From contig JALXCX010000243.1 of NCBI GenBank assembly GCA_026990725.1, positions 1-5,833 on the forward strand: a stretch of 5,833 nt of DNA, in the 5' to 3' direction. This document shows positions 1-5,763 of this stretch, one piece after another (position 1 is the first letter of the stretch; the number at the start of each line of letters is the position of its first letter). The position numbers and the translations under genes were made by a program. The notes below the pieces were generated by a model. That model did not search any database. It saw only the letters and a program-made list of their open reading frames with translations, and was not told the DNA's origin. This stretch comes from Desulfobulbaceae bacterium. Lineage in GTDB: Bacteria > Desulfobacterota > Desulfobulbia > Desulfobulbales > Desulfobulbaceae.

Positions 1-214
1 ACACATCCCTAGCATAATCCCGAAAAATATCCCCTGCAGGAGTCAGGGCGACGGAGCGATTATCACGGATAAACAATGGCTCGCCAACCTCTTCCTCAAT
101 ACGCTGGATGGTCCGGGTCAGGGCAGATGGAGTGATATTACAGATCCGGCTTGCCCGGCCAAAATGTAGGTTGTCAGCAAGATGCGTGAAAAAAAGAAGT
201 TCCTGTATATCCAT
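1..214 (-). CDS. ilvY: IlvY, LysR-family activator of ilvC (N-terminal 71 codons; runs off the window)
   Basis: Reading the minus strand from the ATG at 214-212 gives MDIQELLFFTHLADNLHFGR and continues open to the window edge. This is the N-terminal winged helix-turn-helix of a LysR-type regulator. The pattern LHFGRASR-x4-TPSALTR-x2-QRIEEEVGEPLF-x-RDNRSVALT closely follows enterobacterial IlvY (HFGRSARAM, SPSTLSRQIQRLEE, LGQPLFVRDNRTVTLT, from memory). The recognition helix is about residues 28-40. In known systems IlvY binds the ilvY-ilvC intergenic region, activates ilvC when acetolactate or acetohydroxybutyrate is bound, and represses itself. The divergent ilvC 310 bp away supports the specific name. 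The effector-binding domain (roughly 220 residues) lies outside the window. The ribosome-binding site is weak (only a GGTG just upstream), but the start fits family alignments. Confidence 0.9.
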   Translation of the reverse strand, partial: MDIQELLFFTHLADNLHFGRASRICNITPSALTRTIQRIEEEVGEPLFIRDNRSVALTPAGDIFRDYARDV

Positions 215-227
215 GGTACACCAAAAT

Positions 228-252
228 ATTGTTGCAGTATATGCAATACAAT
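228..252. promoter_or_regulatory. Probable IlvY operator (LysR-type palindrome)
   Basis: TTGCA (232-236), GTATA, TGCAA (242-246) form a perfect 5-bp dyad with a 5-bp spacer. It is flanked by ATTGT (228-232) and ACAAT (248-252), which make a slightly offset outer dyad. This fits the T-N11-A dyad bound by LysR-family proteins, and it sits between divergent ilvY and ilvC. It overlaps a possible ilvY -10 on the minus strand (TATACT, 243-238), as expected for autorepression. Further GCAA half-sites at 256-259 and 274-277, next to the ilvC -35, could be the second, weaker activation site. Assignment to IlvY is inferred from context. Confidence 0.7.
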
Positions 253-268
253 ATGGCAAATAAATCAC

Positions 269-303
269 TTTACGCAACAAAAAAGCGAGGTATAATAGTA
301 TCA
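269..303 (+). promoter_or_regulatory. ilvC promoter (sigma70-type)
   Basis: A consensus -10 TATAAT lies at 291-296. A 4-of-6 -35 TTTACG lies at 269-274, giving a 16-bp spacer. The predicted start of transcription is about 302-304, leaving a leader of some 220 nt before ilvC. The weak -35 beside GCAA half-sites fits a promoter that needs an activator such as IlvY at its upstream edge. Confidence 0.65.
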
Positions 304-329
304 CTTTGAAATTGTGTACAACATTGCAC

Positions 330-360
330 ACCAGCCTTGCAGAGCTTTCAGGTGGCTGGT
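330..360 (+). other. Leader hairpin of ilvC with an alternative long-range partner
   Basis: ACCAGCC (330-336) pairs perfectly with GGCTGGT (354-360) around a 17-nt loop. GTGTAC (314-319) and GTACAC (359-364) form a further dyad that overlaps its base. The same 5' arm, CCAGCCTTGC (331-340), is perfectly complementary over 10 nt to GCAAGGCTGG (404-413) in the repeat downstream. The local and long-range pairings exclude each other. No run of T follows either stem, so this is not a classical attenuator. Function is unknown. Confidence 0.5.
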
Positions 361-394
361 ACACTTGAATTTCTGCTTTTATGCTTTTGTCATA

Positions 395-497
395 ATCTAA
401 CCAGCAAGGCTGGAGCAAATCGGCCAGCCACAACAAACGATGAAAGTTCGTAGCTGCAACACGATTGTTCAGGAAACAGTAGGACTTTCATATAAAC
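395..497 (+). repeat. Structured repeat, copy A, in the ilvC leader
   Basis: This non-coding element is shared with 3966-4063. Block 1 (395-438) matches 3966-4009 at 38 of 44 positions without gaps. Block 2 (470-497) matches 4036-4063 at 21 of 28. The intervening 31 nt (26 nt in copy B) are poorly conserved. Hairpin 1 is GGCTGG (408-413) with CCAGCC (424-429) around a loop containing CAAAT; alternatively CCAGC (401-405) pairs with GCTGG (409-413). Hairpin 2 is ATGAAAGTTC (440-449) with GGACTTTCAT (482-491), including one T-G pair, and holds CAGGA in its loop. The element ends at TATAAAC, 15 nt before the ilvC ribosome-binding site. It could be a dispersed palindromic repeat captured by the leader, or a structured RNA. 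Confidence 0.7.
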
Positions 498-524
498 CTG
501 TCCCTTAACCCAAGGAGATCTTCC

Positions 525-1994
525 ATGAGTAATTATTTTAACAGTCTGCCTCTTCGGCTGCAGCTTGCCGAGCTTGGCCGCTGCCGCTTTATGAACGCCT
601 CAGAATTTAACGGTGTCGAAGCGTTGAAAGGGAAAAAAATAGTCATTGTCGGCTGCGGCGCCCAGGGACTCAACCAGGGACTCAACCTGCGCGACAGTGG
701 TCTGGACGTTTCCTACACACTGCGCGACGGGGCCATCTCCGATCAGCGTCAATCCTGGAAGAATGCCACGGAAAACGGCTTCAAGGTTGGCACCTATGAA
801 GAGATGCTGCCCGATGCCGACCTGGTCATTAACCTCACGCCGGATAAACAGCATTCCAATGTTATCAAGGCAGTTATGCCCTTTATGAAGAAAAGCTCAT
901 GCCTCTCCTATTCCCATGGTTTCAACATTGTTGAAGAAGGTATGCAGGTTCGTGATGACATTACGGTTGTCATGGTCGCGCCCAAATCTCCAGGAACCGA
1001 AGTACGCGAAGAGTACAAACGTAGTTTCGGCGTCCCCACCCTGCTGGCCGTGCATCGGGAGAACGATCCCCAGGGTATTGGCTGGGACGTTGCCAAGGCC
1101 TATGCCGCCGGCACTGGCGGTGACCGGGCGGGCTGCCTTGAATCCTCTTTTGTTGCTGAAGTGAAATCTGATCTCATGGGCGAGCAGACTATTCTCTGCG
1201 GTATGCTCCAGACCGGCTCCCTGCTCTGCTTTGAAAAAATGATTGAAGAAGGCATGGACGCTGGCTATGCAGTCAAACTCATTCAGTATGGCTGGGAAAC
1301 CATCACCGAAGCACTCAAACACGGTGGCATTACCAACATGATGGACAGGCTGTCCAATCCGGCAAAAATCAAGGCCAATGAGCTGTCTCTAGCCATGAAA
1401 CAAGTTCTTGAACCACTTTTTCACAAGCACATGGACGACATTATGTCCGGTTATTTTTCCAAAACCATGATGATTGACTGGGCCAATGATGATACCCACC
1501 TTTTGCAATGGCGAAAAGAAACCGGCGAAACAGATTTTGAAAAAACAGAAGCAGCAGACGTGGAAATCAGTGAGCAGGAATACTTTGACAAGGGAATCTT
1601 GATGGTCGCCATGATCAAGACAGGCGTGGAACTGGCCTTTGACACCATGGTTTCAGCAGGTATTAAAGAGGAATCTGCCTATTATGAATCTCTGCATGAA
1701 GTACCGCTCATTGCCAACCTTATTACCCGTAAAAAGCTCTACGAGATGAACGTGGTTATCTCAGATACAGCGGAATACGGTTGTTATCTTTTTAATCATG
1801 CGGCCTACCCGCTGTTGCAGGATTTTATGAAATCCGTTACCACCGAGGTTATCGGGAAAGGCATGGAGAATAAAGATAACGGAGTGAACAACATCGAACT
1901 CATTGAAACCAACGAATCAATCCGTTACACCGGCGTTGAAATAATTGGTGAAGAGCTGCGCTCCTACATGAGTGCGATGAAACCGATTATCTAA
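525..1994 (+). CDS. ilvC: Ketol-acid reductoisomerase, class II (acetohydroxyacid isomeroreductase)
   Basis: Catalyses the Mg-dependent alkyl migration and NAD(P)H reduction of 2-acetolactate or 2-aceto-2-hydroxybutyrate to the dihydroxy acids, the second common step of valine and isoleucine synthesis, in the cytoplasm. The 489-residue length and the duplicated C-terminal domain are those of the long class II enzyme (E. coli IlvC, 491). The start MSNYFNSLPLRLQLAELGRC aligns with E. coli from its first residue. The Rossmann loop is GCGAQGLNQG (43-52). Catalytic and metal residues expected by alignment are all present: H131, K154, D216, E220, E388, E392 and S413. An AAGGAG site at 512-517 lies 7 nt before the ATG. 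In the cofactor loop, R67 and R75 are kept, but the E. coli K69 and K75 equivalents are D68 and Q74. Transcribed alone from the IlvY-controlled promoter, with no downstream partner. Confidence 0.97.
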   Translation: MSNYFNSLPLRLQLAELGRCRFMNASEFNGVEALKGKKIVIVGCGAQGLNQGLNLRDSGLDVSYTLRDGAISDQRQSWKNATENGFKVGTYEEMLPDADLVINLTPDKQHSNVIKAVMPFMKKSSCLSYSHGFNIVEEGMQVRDDITVVMVAPKSPGTEVREEYKRSFGVPTLLAVHRENDPQGIGWDVAKAYAAGTGGDRAGCLESSFVAEVKSDLMGEQTILCGMLQTGSLLCFEKMIEEGMDAGYAVKLIQYGWETITEALKHGGITNMMDRLSNPAKIKANELSLAMKQVLEPLFHKHMDDIMSGYFSKTMMIDWANDDTHLLQWRKETGETDFEKTEAADVEISEQEYFDKGILMVAMIKTGVELAFDTMVSAGIKEESAYYESLHEVPLIANLITRKKLYEMNVVISDTAEYGCYLFNHAAYPLLQDFMKSVTTEVIGKGMENKDNGVNNIELIETNESIRYTGVEIIGEELRSYMSAMKPII

Positions 1995-2081
1995 CCAGCA
2001 TGGCCGGCCTGTTGGCTGGCAGAAAAGAATGAATTCACAGCTGCGTCAGAAGAGCTTGTGAACCTTCAGTAACTTCTGCGC
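1989..2081 (+). repeat. Probable diverged third copy (C) of the structured repeat, on the ilvC stop codon
   Basis: The first 19 nt, ATCTAACCAGCATGGCCGG (1989-2007), match copy A (395-413) at 17 positions and copy B (3966-3984) at 16, and contain the ilvC TAA. Colinear but weaker resemblances to copy A continue: an ATGAA, an AGCTGC and a CAGTA-x-ACTTCT-like tract, in the same order and over a similar length. CCAGC (1995-1999) can pair with GCTGG (2015-2019). Downstream, TTCACAGCT (2034-2042) can pair with AGC-T-TGTGAA (2053-2062), and GCG-T-CAGAAG (2043-2052) with CTTCTGCGC (2073-2081); these two stems exclude each other. Only the first 19 nt are convincing by eye. Confidence 0.4.
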
Positions 2082-2298
2082 ACAACCTCAACTTCCCACT
2101 CACTCATGATACCTGCAAATACTCCTTTGCCGGTATCATGGGTTTACATCTCCCCTTGTTCTGCAGCCCCCCATGTTTACTCATAAACTACGGCATGACC
2201 ACCACAAAGCCTTGTCCACCCCACAGCTATCTATCCAGCGGGCAAGTGAAATCCAGGAGTCAAACCAGGGCGTATCAGAAAAAACAAAAAAAAACAGC
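1995..2298. other. Convergent intergenic region between ilvC and the porin gene
   Basis: No credible gene is present. Short open frames here lack ribosome-binding sites and recognisable sequence. Besides repeat copy C and the hairpin at 2102-2143, the stretch 2150-2280 shows nothing recognisable. No intrinsic terminator with a T-run is evident for ilvC on the plus strand, so ilvC may end by another route or at the 2102-2143 hairpin. Confidence 0.6.
2102..2143. other. Long near-perfect hairpin downstream of ilvC
   Basis: ACTCATGATACC (2102-2113) pairs with GGTATCATGGGT (2132-2143), including one T-G pair. After a T/C mismatch, GCAAA (2115-2119) pairs with TTTGC (2126-2130) around a 6-nt loop. 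The total is 17 base pairs. No T-run follows on either strand, so it is not a standard intrinsic terminator. It may mark or protect the ilvC mRNA 3' end, or be a palindromic repeat. Confidence 0.6.
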
Positions 2299-2331
2299 AA
2301 AAAAAACGGCAGACCCGAACGGGCCTGCCGT
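2299..2331 (-). terminator. Intrinsic terminator of the porin gene
   Basis: On the minus strand, ACGGCAG-x-CCC and GGG-x-CTGCCGT form a stem (2306-2331) around a 4-nt loop with one internal mismatch. Eight T residues follow directly (A-run 2299-2306 on the plus strand, sharing the last stem pair). It lies 27 nt past the porin stop codon. Confidence 0.92.
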
Positions 2332-2358
2332 AAACGACAAAGTATAACAGTTGATTTC

Positions 2359-3684
2359 TTAGAAATTAAACTGGAAACCTGCCTGTACACGATTCATGTC
2401 ACCATCATCGCCATTCTCAAGCTCACGGTAACCCCAGATGTACTCAACACCTACATCAACACGAGGAACAGGGCTCCACATCAGGTTGGCATGGACTGAC
2501 TGATAACGTTTCTCTGCGGTATTGGTAACATACTGAAGATCATTGTCGCGCTCTGCCAGAGAATAAACCAGGGTAGAACGAAGATTGTCGGTCCAGAAAT
2601 GCTGGTAGCTGACAAGTCCGCCCCATTGATCGTTGGTCTCGATATCACCGGTGACCGGATTAACAAAAGCGTCCTCAAAAGTAGCAGTCATGTACCGTCC
2701 AAGTGCTGTACCGTAGTTGGCCTCAAAATGGAAGTTGTCCTTGCCATAGGTCGGAACGATTGCATTCAGGCTGATGGCATACCCCAGCTGATCATCATCA
2801 GTTACACCATTATCATAGCTCAGCTGCCGCAGCATACCAACAACAGAGTAATGGCCAAAACCAGGATCAATATTTACACGGGCTATAACATCAGGAAGTG
2901 TTTCATTACTGCTTCCAAAAGTTTGATCAGTAAAAGTTGCCTCAGGATTTTCAATAGCAAACTGGAATGACCCACCTTCGAAAGGCTGTGAGTAGCGGAT
3001 CATTGCCTGACGGATGAAGAGACTGCCTGCAGCCCCGCCAAAATCAATGGTCTCAGGGTACGCGGCAAGATCTACAAAAGTTGACCATTCCTGACCAATC
3101 AGGAAATTACCCAACTCACCATAAGCGCGACGAAGACGAAATCCCCAGGAATTACTGACTACTTCATTACCACCGGAACCGTAGAAATCACCTTCGATTT
3201 TGGTATTGAATTTACCGTAGGGAGTCTCAGTAGAAGTGGCAAAACCAAGACGGGTCTGGCGGGCATGCATCAAAAATGCATTGTCAGGATGAGCGTCTTC
3301 TTCTTTATCAAGATACACTGCACTTGGTGTATAAGCAAACTTGCCTCCGCCATCAGAATCGGTCCACATCATATCAAGTTTTGCGTACCCGTAAAGCTTC
3401 ATGGTGGTGTTGTCGGGCAGCAGCAGGCCGGTGTTGCTTTTCTGGCTGGCAACGTCCTGAATTGCCTTGTCGGCTGCTGTTTGGTTTTCCTGCATAACAG
3501 CCATTTTCTGCTCAAGAGTCTGAACAGTCTGCTTTAACTGCTCTACCATGGCTTTAAGATCTGCCTCAGACTGGGTACGGGTACCGGCCATTACCGGTGC
3601 GGCCATGCCAACAACTGCTGATGAAATAACAACAGCTGCAAAAATTGATCGGGTTTTTTTCCAACCCCATTTCACTTCACTCAT
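2359..3684 (-). CDS. DcaP-like trimeric outer-membrane porin with N-terminal coiled coil
   Basis: A 441-residue outer-membrane channel of the DcaP type. Residues 1-33 are a signal peptide (KWGWKKTR, then hydrophobic 14-29, cleavage after APVMA). Residues about 38-81 form a heptad-like coiled coil (LKAMVEQLKQTVQTLEQKM). The barrel starts at TTMKLYGYAKLDMMW (93-107). Family-like stretches include ARQTRLGFAT, FNTKIEGDFYG and RLRRAYGELGNFLIGQEW (183-200). The chain ends in GFQFNF, with the terminal Phe used for outer-membrane insertion. In the known Acinetobacter DcaP the coiled coil supports trimers that pass negatively charged solutes, including dicarboxylates; the substrate here is unknown. 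The start at 3684 is chosen because AAAGGAGAG (3697-3689) sits 4 nt upstream. An in-frame TTG at 3705 would bury that site. It is a single-gene unit with its own terminator. The family call is from sequence pattern, not a search. Confidence 0.85.
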   Translation of the reverse strand: MSEVKWGWKKTRSIFAAVVISSAVVGMAAPVMAGTRTQSEADLKAMVEQLKQTVQTLEQKMAVMQENQTAADKAIQDVASQKSNTGLLLPDNTTMKLYGYAKLDMMWTDSDGGGKFAYTPSAVYLDKEEDAHPDNAFLMHARQTRLGFATSTETPYGKFNTKIEGDFYGSGGNEVVSNSWGFRLRRAYGELGNFLIGQEWSTFVDLAAYPETIDFGGAAGSLFIRQAMIRYSQPFEGGSFQFAIENPEATFTDQTFGSSNETLPDVIARVNIDPGFGHYSVVGMLRQLSYDNGVTDDDQLGYAISLNAIVPTYGKDNFHFEANYGTALGRYMTATFEDAFVNPVTGDIETNDQWGGLVSYQHFWTDNLRSTLVYSLAERDNDLQYVTNTAEKRYQSVHANLMWSPVPRVDVGVEYIWGYRELENGDDGDMNRVQAGFQFNF

Positions 3685-3769
3685 TTTTCTCTCCTTTAAA
3701 TACAAATAAAAATAAACCTACGTGATACAAGATTTTGCACAAATACAAATTTTTCAACTTTAACCATTT

Positions 3770-3816
3770 TTATTAAAGCAATTTATCCCGCTCGTCAAGG
3801 GATAAGTCGATAAATT
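3770..3816 (-). promoter_or_regulatory. Putative porin promoter overlapped by nested palindromes
   Basis: On the minus strand TTGACG (3798-3793) is a 5-of-6 -35. Candidate -10 sequences are TTTAAT (3777-3772, 15-bp spacer) or TAATAA (3775-3770, 17-bp spacer); neither combination is ideal. The -35 sits in the 9-bp spacer of a perfect dyad, TTATCCC (3783-3789) and GGGATAA (3799-3805). An outer dyad, AATTTATC (3780-3787) and GATAAATT (3809-3816), surrounds it. Such placement suggests a regulator that blocks or positions polymerase. The regulator is not identified. Confidence 0.45.
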
Positions 3817-3900
3817 TTTGTCTTTTCACGTCTATGCGAATTCTTTTATCTTTAAAGACTCGTGACAAAGAACGGTTCTGTAGAGATCGGCACCGGATAT

Positions 3901-3934
3901 AAAAAAAGGGCAACACCCAAATCGGGTGCTGCCC
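3901..3934 (-). terminator. Intrinsic terminator of the 562-residue gene
   Basis: Read on the minus strand, GGGCA-x-CACCC (3908-3918 on plus) and GGGTG-x-TGCCC (3924-3934) form a 10-bp stem with one mismatch and a 5-nt loop, followed by seven T residues (A-run 3901-3907). It lies about 140 nt past the stop codon at 4075, so the mRNA has an unusually long 3' untranslated region. It separates this gene from the porin. Confidence 0.9.
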
Positions 3935-3965
3935 AACGGCTTGGCGGCATCTCTTTTTTTTAGCT

Positions 3966-4063
3966 ATCTACCCGGCATGGCTGGACCAAATGGGCCAGCC
4001 ACAACGAACTTCGAGAGGTCGGCGGCATAGCAAATCAGGAGCCGGTGGTATTTTCGTATAAAC
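3966..4063 (+). repeat. Structured repeat, copy B, in the 3' region of the 562-residue gene
   Basis: Direct-orientation counterpart of the ilvC leader element at 395-497 (38 of 44 and 21 of 28 matches in two blocks). Hairpin 1 is TGGCTGG (3978-3984) with CCAGCCA (3995-4001), loop containing CAAAT. The alternative small stem CCGGC (3972-3976) with GCTGG (3980-3984) keeps pairing through an A to G change relative to copy A. Hairpin 2 is GTCGGC (4018-4023) with GCCGGT (4041-4046), loop containing CAGGA. ACGAA (4004-4008) can pair with TTCGT (4053-4057). No gene follows on the plus strand. On the minus strand it is transcribed as antisense of the element between the stop codon and the terminator. 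Confidence 0.7.
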
Positions 4064-4074
4064 ACCCCACATCT

Positions 4075-5763
4075 CTACTCCTTAAACGGCAGAACCAGGA
4101 GCTGGCTCCCGCCCTGGGCTTCGGAAAAAAGACCGCCCGGGTTAACGGTCAACAGATAGAGCGAACCATTTCCCGCTCCCATGGCCTGGATGTACTGATC
4201 GTATTCACCACCAATCTTTCCTTTCATGTAGGTTCCGTTTGCGTTTTTCTTTAATACAGAAACCCATGTTTTTTTGATACTGTTTGCCCCGCCGACTGTC
4301 GTAAATGCTGAAAGGTCTGCGCTGGGGATAAGAAGTTCCCGGTCTCCGTCACCATCAACATCGACACTGATGGGACTCAATTCGATTTTTGCATTTGAAA
4401 ACAACGGATTAATATCATCAGGATTAATGACATAACGAACAGAGGAAACACTACCACCCATCTCCTTGCCACTTGAGTATACCTCGCGGCCCTGACTGGT
4501 AAGATGGAGCCTGTTTCCTAAAATATACGCCGCAGTCTGTCCGCTATCCATAACTGTACCACCAGTGACCCTGTACGTGGGAGGTAAAGCCCCCTTAAAG
4601 GCGGAAAACTTCACATTCTTTCCGTTAATCTGTACCTGTTTGATACTTCTGCCAAAAAAAACATCCTGATCAAAATCCTGGGCCAGCAGGGTTTCCGGCT
4701 GAGAATCACCGTTCAGGTCATTTCCACCAAAAATATACGGAAGCTCCTTCTGAACAAGGGTCAGACTGCCTCCACTGAAGCTGTAAATCATGGAGCTTAC
4801 CTGCTGTACATCTTTATCATAACCCGTGACCCCTAAATACCGCTGCCCCGGCACCGGCTGCCACCAGCAGACAGAAAGGAGTTTCACAAGCGGACTTTTG
4901 CTGCTTGCCATGAGCTCCATCTTATTGTCTTGCACTTTGTACACAGCCACTTCATGTTCCCTGATAGCGGCAAGATACATCTGGGAATCAATCATGAGAA
5001 AATCACCCATGACAGCAGAAAACGGCAGGCCGCCTCCCTGGGTATAGCCATAGGTTTTCATGTCATACCTGATTTTTTTATTGCCGCTGTTTTCAGCAGC
5101 AGAAACTGCGACTGCACTTCCGGCGGCGGCTCCTGTGGCATAAACAGGAGCATACGAAGAGTGCGAAGAGGTTGCAGCCGCAGTATGGGTCACAGGTTTA
5201 TCATCGAGTTGATATTGCCGAATAACGGCTCCCTGCTGATTTGTCACAGTCAGCGTATCCCCCTTATGGAGAAAAACGAGCTCAGCACCTGTTTTTGCCT
5301 TCTGCCAGTTAAGCGCCTGCAAGCCCCGCTGCAGTTTAAAAGAAAAAGCCCCTTCTGCCCCGGATGAATCCTGTAAAAATGCGGAAAGCTCTTTAAAGCG
5401 AACAAGTTTATCGCCCCGCTTGACCTTACCGCTTTTCCCCGCTGGCCTGGCATAGGAAAACTGTTTTTCAACCCGAGTGACAGCTACTTTACCTGCTCTG
5501 GTTTCAATCCGGCCAAGCTCCTTACCCGTTTTAGGGTCAGTAAGCTTTCGCCCCTCCCGAAAAACAGTAAACAGATCATTCTTCAAAACCCCGGCCCCAC
5601 TGCCAAGATCAAAGATGACCTGCCCGTCAACGACATCAACCACAAAGGCTTCAAGCGGCTGCATATCTTTGACAACATCCTGAAGGGTCGCGGCAGGCGC
5701 GATGTTTGCCAAAAAACAGATCAAGAAACAGGAAACAGACAAGAGACGAAAAAAGGTTTTCAT
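4075..5763 (-). CDS. Exported FlgT-C-like / FG-GAP (VCBS) repeat protein of unknown function
   Basis: 562 residues. Residues 1-25 form a Sec signal peptide (MKTFFRLLSV, hydrophobic core, APAA cleavage), so the protein is periplasmic or surface-exposed. Residues about 38-123 resemble the C-terminal domain of flagellar assembly protein FlgT and related outer-membrane accessory proteins: VVDVVDGQVIFDLGSGAGVLKND, then FTVFREGR, DPKTGKELGRIETRAGKVAVTRVE and VKRGDKL. A Ser/Ala-rich linker (193-225) follows. The rest is beta-rich with two calcium-loop motifs, DLNGDSQPE (349-357) and DVDGDGDRE (468-476), typical of FG-GAP/VCBS propeller blades. The ATG at 5763 is preceded by GGAGAG, spaced a little far (10 nt). 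It ends in its own terminator. I do not recognise a named gene. No flagellar genes are visible, so a flagellar role should not be assumed; an envelope-associated role is inferred. Confidence 0.75.
   Translation of the reverse strand: MKTFFRLLSVSCFLICFLANIAPAATLQDVVKDMQPLEAFVVDVVDGQVIFDLGSGAGVLKNDLFTVFREGRKLTDPKTGKELGRIETRAGKVAVTRVEKQFSYARPAGKSGKVKRGDKLVRFKELSAFLQDSSGAEGAFSFKLQRGLQALNWQKAKTGAELVFLHKGDTLTVTNQQGAVIRQYQLDDKPVTHTAAATSSHSSYAPVYATGAAAGSAVAVSAAENSGNKKIRYDMKTYGYTQGGGLPFSAVMGDFLMIDSQMYLAAIREHEVAVYKVQDNKMELMASSKSPLVKLLSVCWWQPVPGQRYLGVTGYDKDVQQVSSMIYSFSGGSLTLVQKELPYIFGGNDLNGDSQPETLLAQDFDQDVFFGRSIKQVQINGKNVKFSAFKGALPPTYRVTGGTVMDSGQTAAYILGNRLHLTSQGREVYSSGKEMGGSVSSVRYVINPDDINPLFSNAKIELSPISVDVDGDGDRELLIPSADLSAFTTVGGANSIKKTWVSVLKKNANGTYMKGKIGGEYDQYIQAMGAGNGSLYLLTVNPGGLFSEAQGGSQLLVLPFKE

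Noticed and set aside
381..395. ATG CTT TTG TCA TAA mini-frame with two Leu codons in the leader
   Set aside because: Four codons with no ribosome-binding site; expected by chance.
440..508. A 22-codon open frame (MKVRSCNTIV...) just before ilvC, as a possible leader peptide
   Set aside because: It has no ribosome-binding site, no run of Val/Ile/Leu codons, lies wholly inside repeat copy A, and has no equivalent in copy B. There is also no attenuator terminator after it.
1989..2081. Integron attC site: ATCTAAC overlapping the ilvC stop fits the RYYYAAC motif
   Set aside because: I found no matching GTTRRRY partner at a suitable distance, no integrase and no cassette array. The same motif starts copy A, which follows no gene stop.
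2138..2499. Open frames of 69 and 108 codons in the convergent gap
   Set aside because: They run through the porin terminator and into the antisense of the porin gene, lack ribosome-binding sites, and have low-complexity Lys-rich translations from the A-runs.
3943..4028. GGCGGCAT at 3943-3950 and 4021-4028 as a target-site duplication around copy B
   Set aside because: The second copy lies inside the element rather than at its end, and 8 nt of GC-rich sequence is weak evidence.
5728..5763. Lipobox reading of LLSVSC in the 562-residue protein
   Set aside because: The hydrophobic stretch before the Cys is too short and the -3 residue is Ser; a normal signal peptidase I site (APAA) follows.
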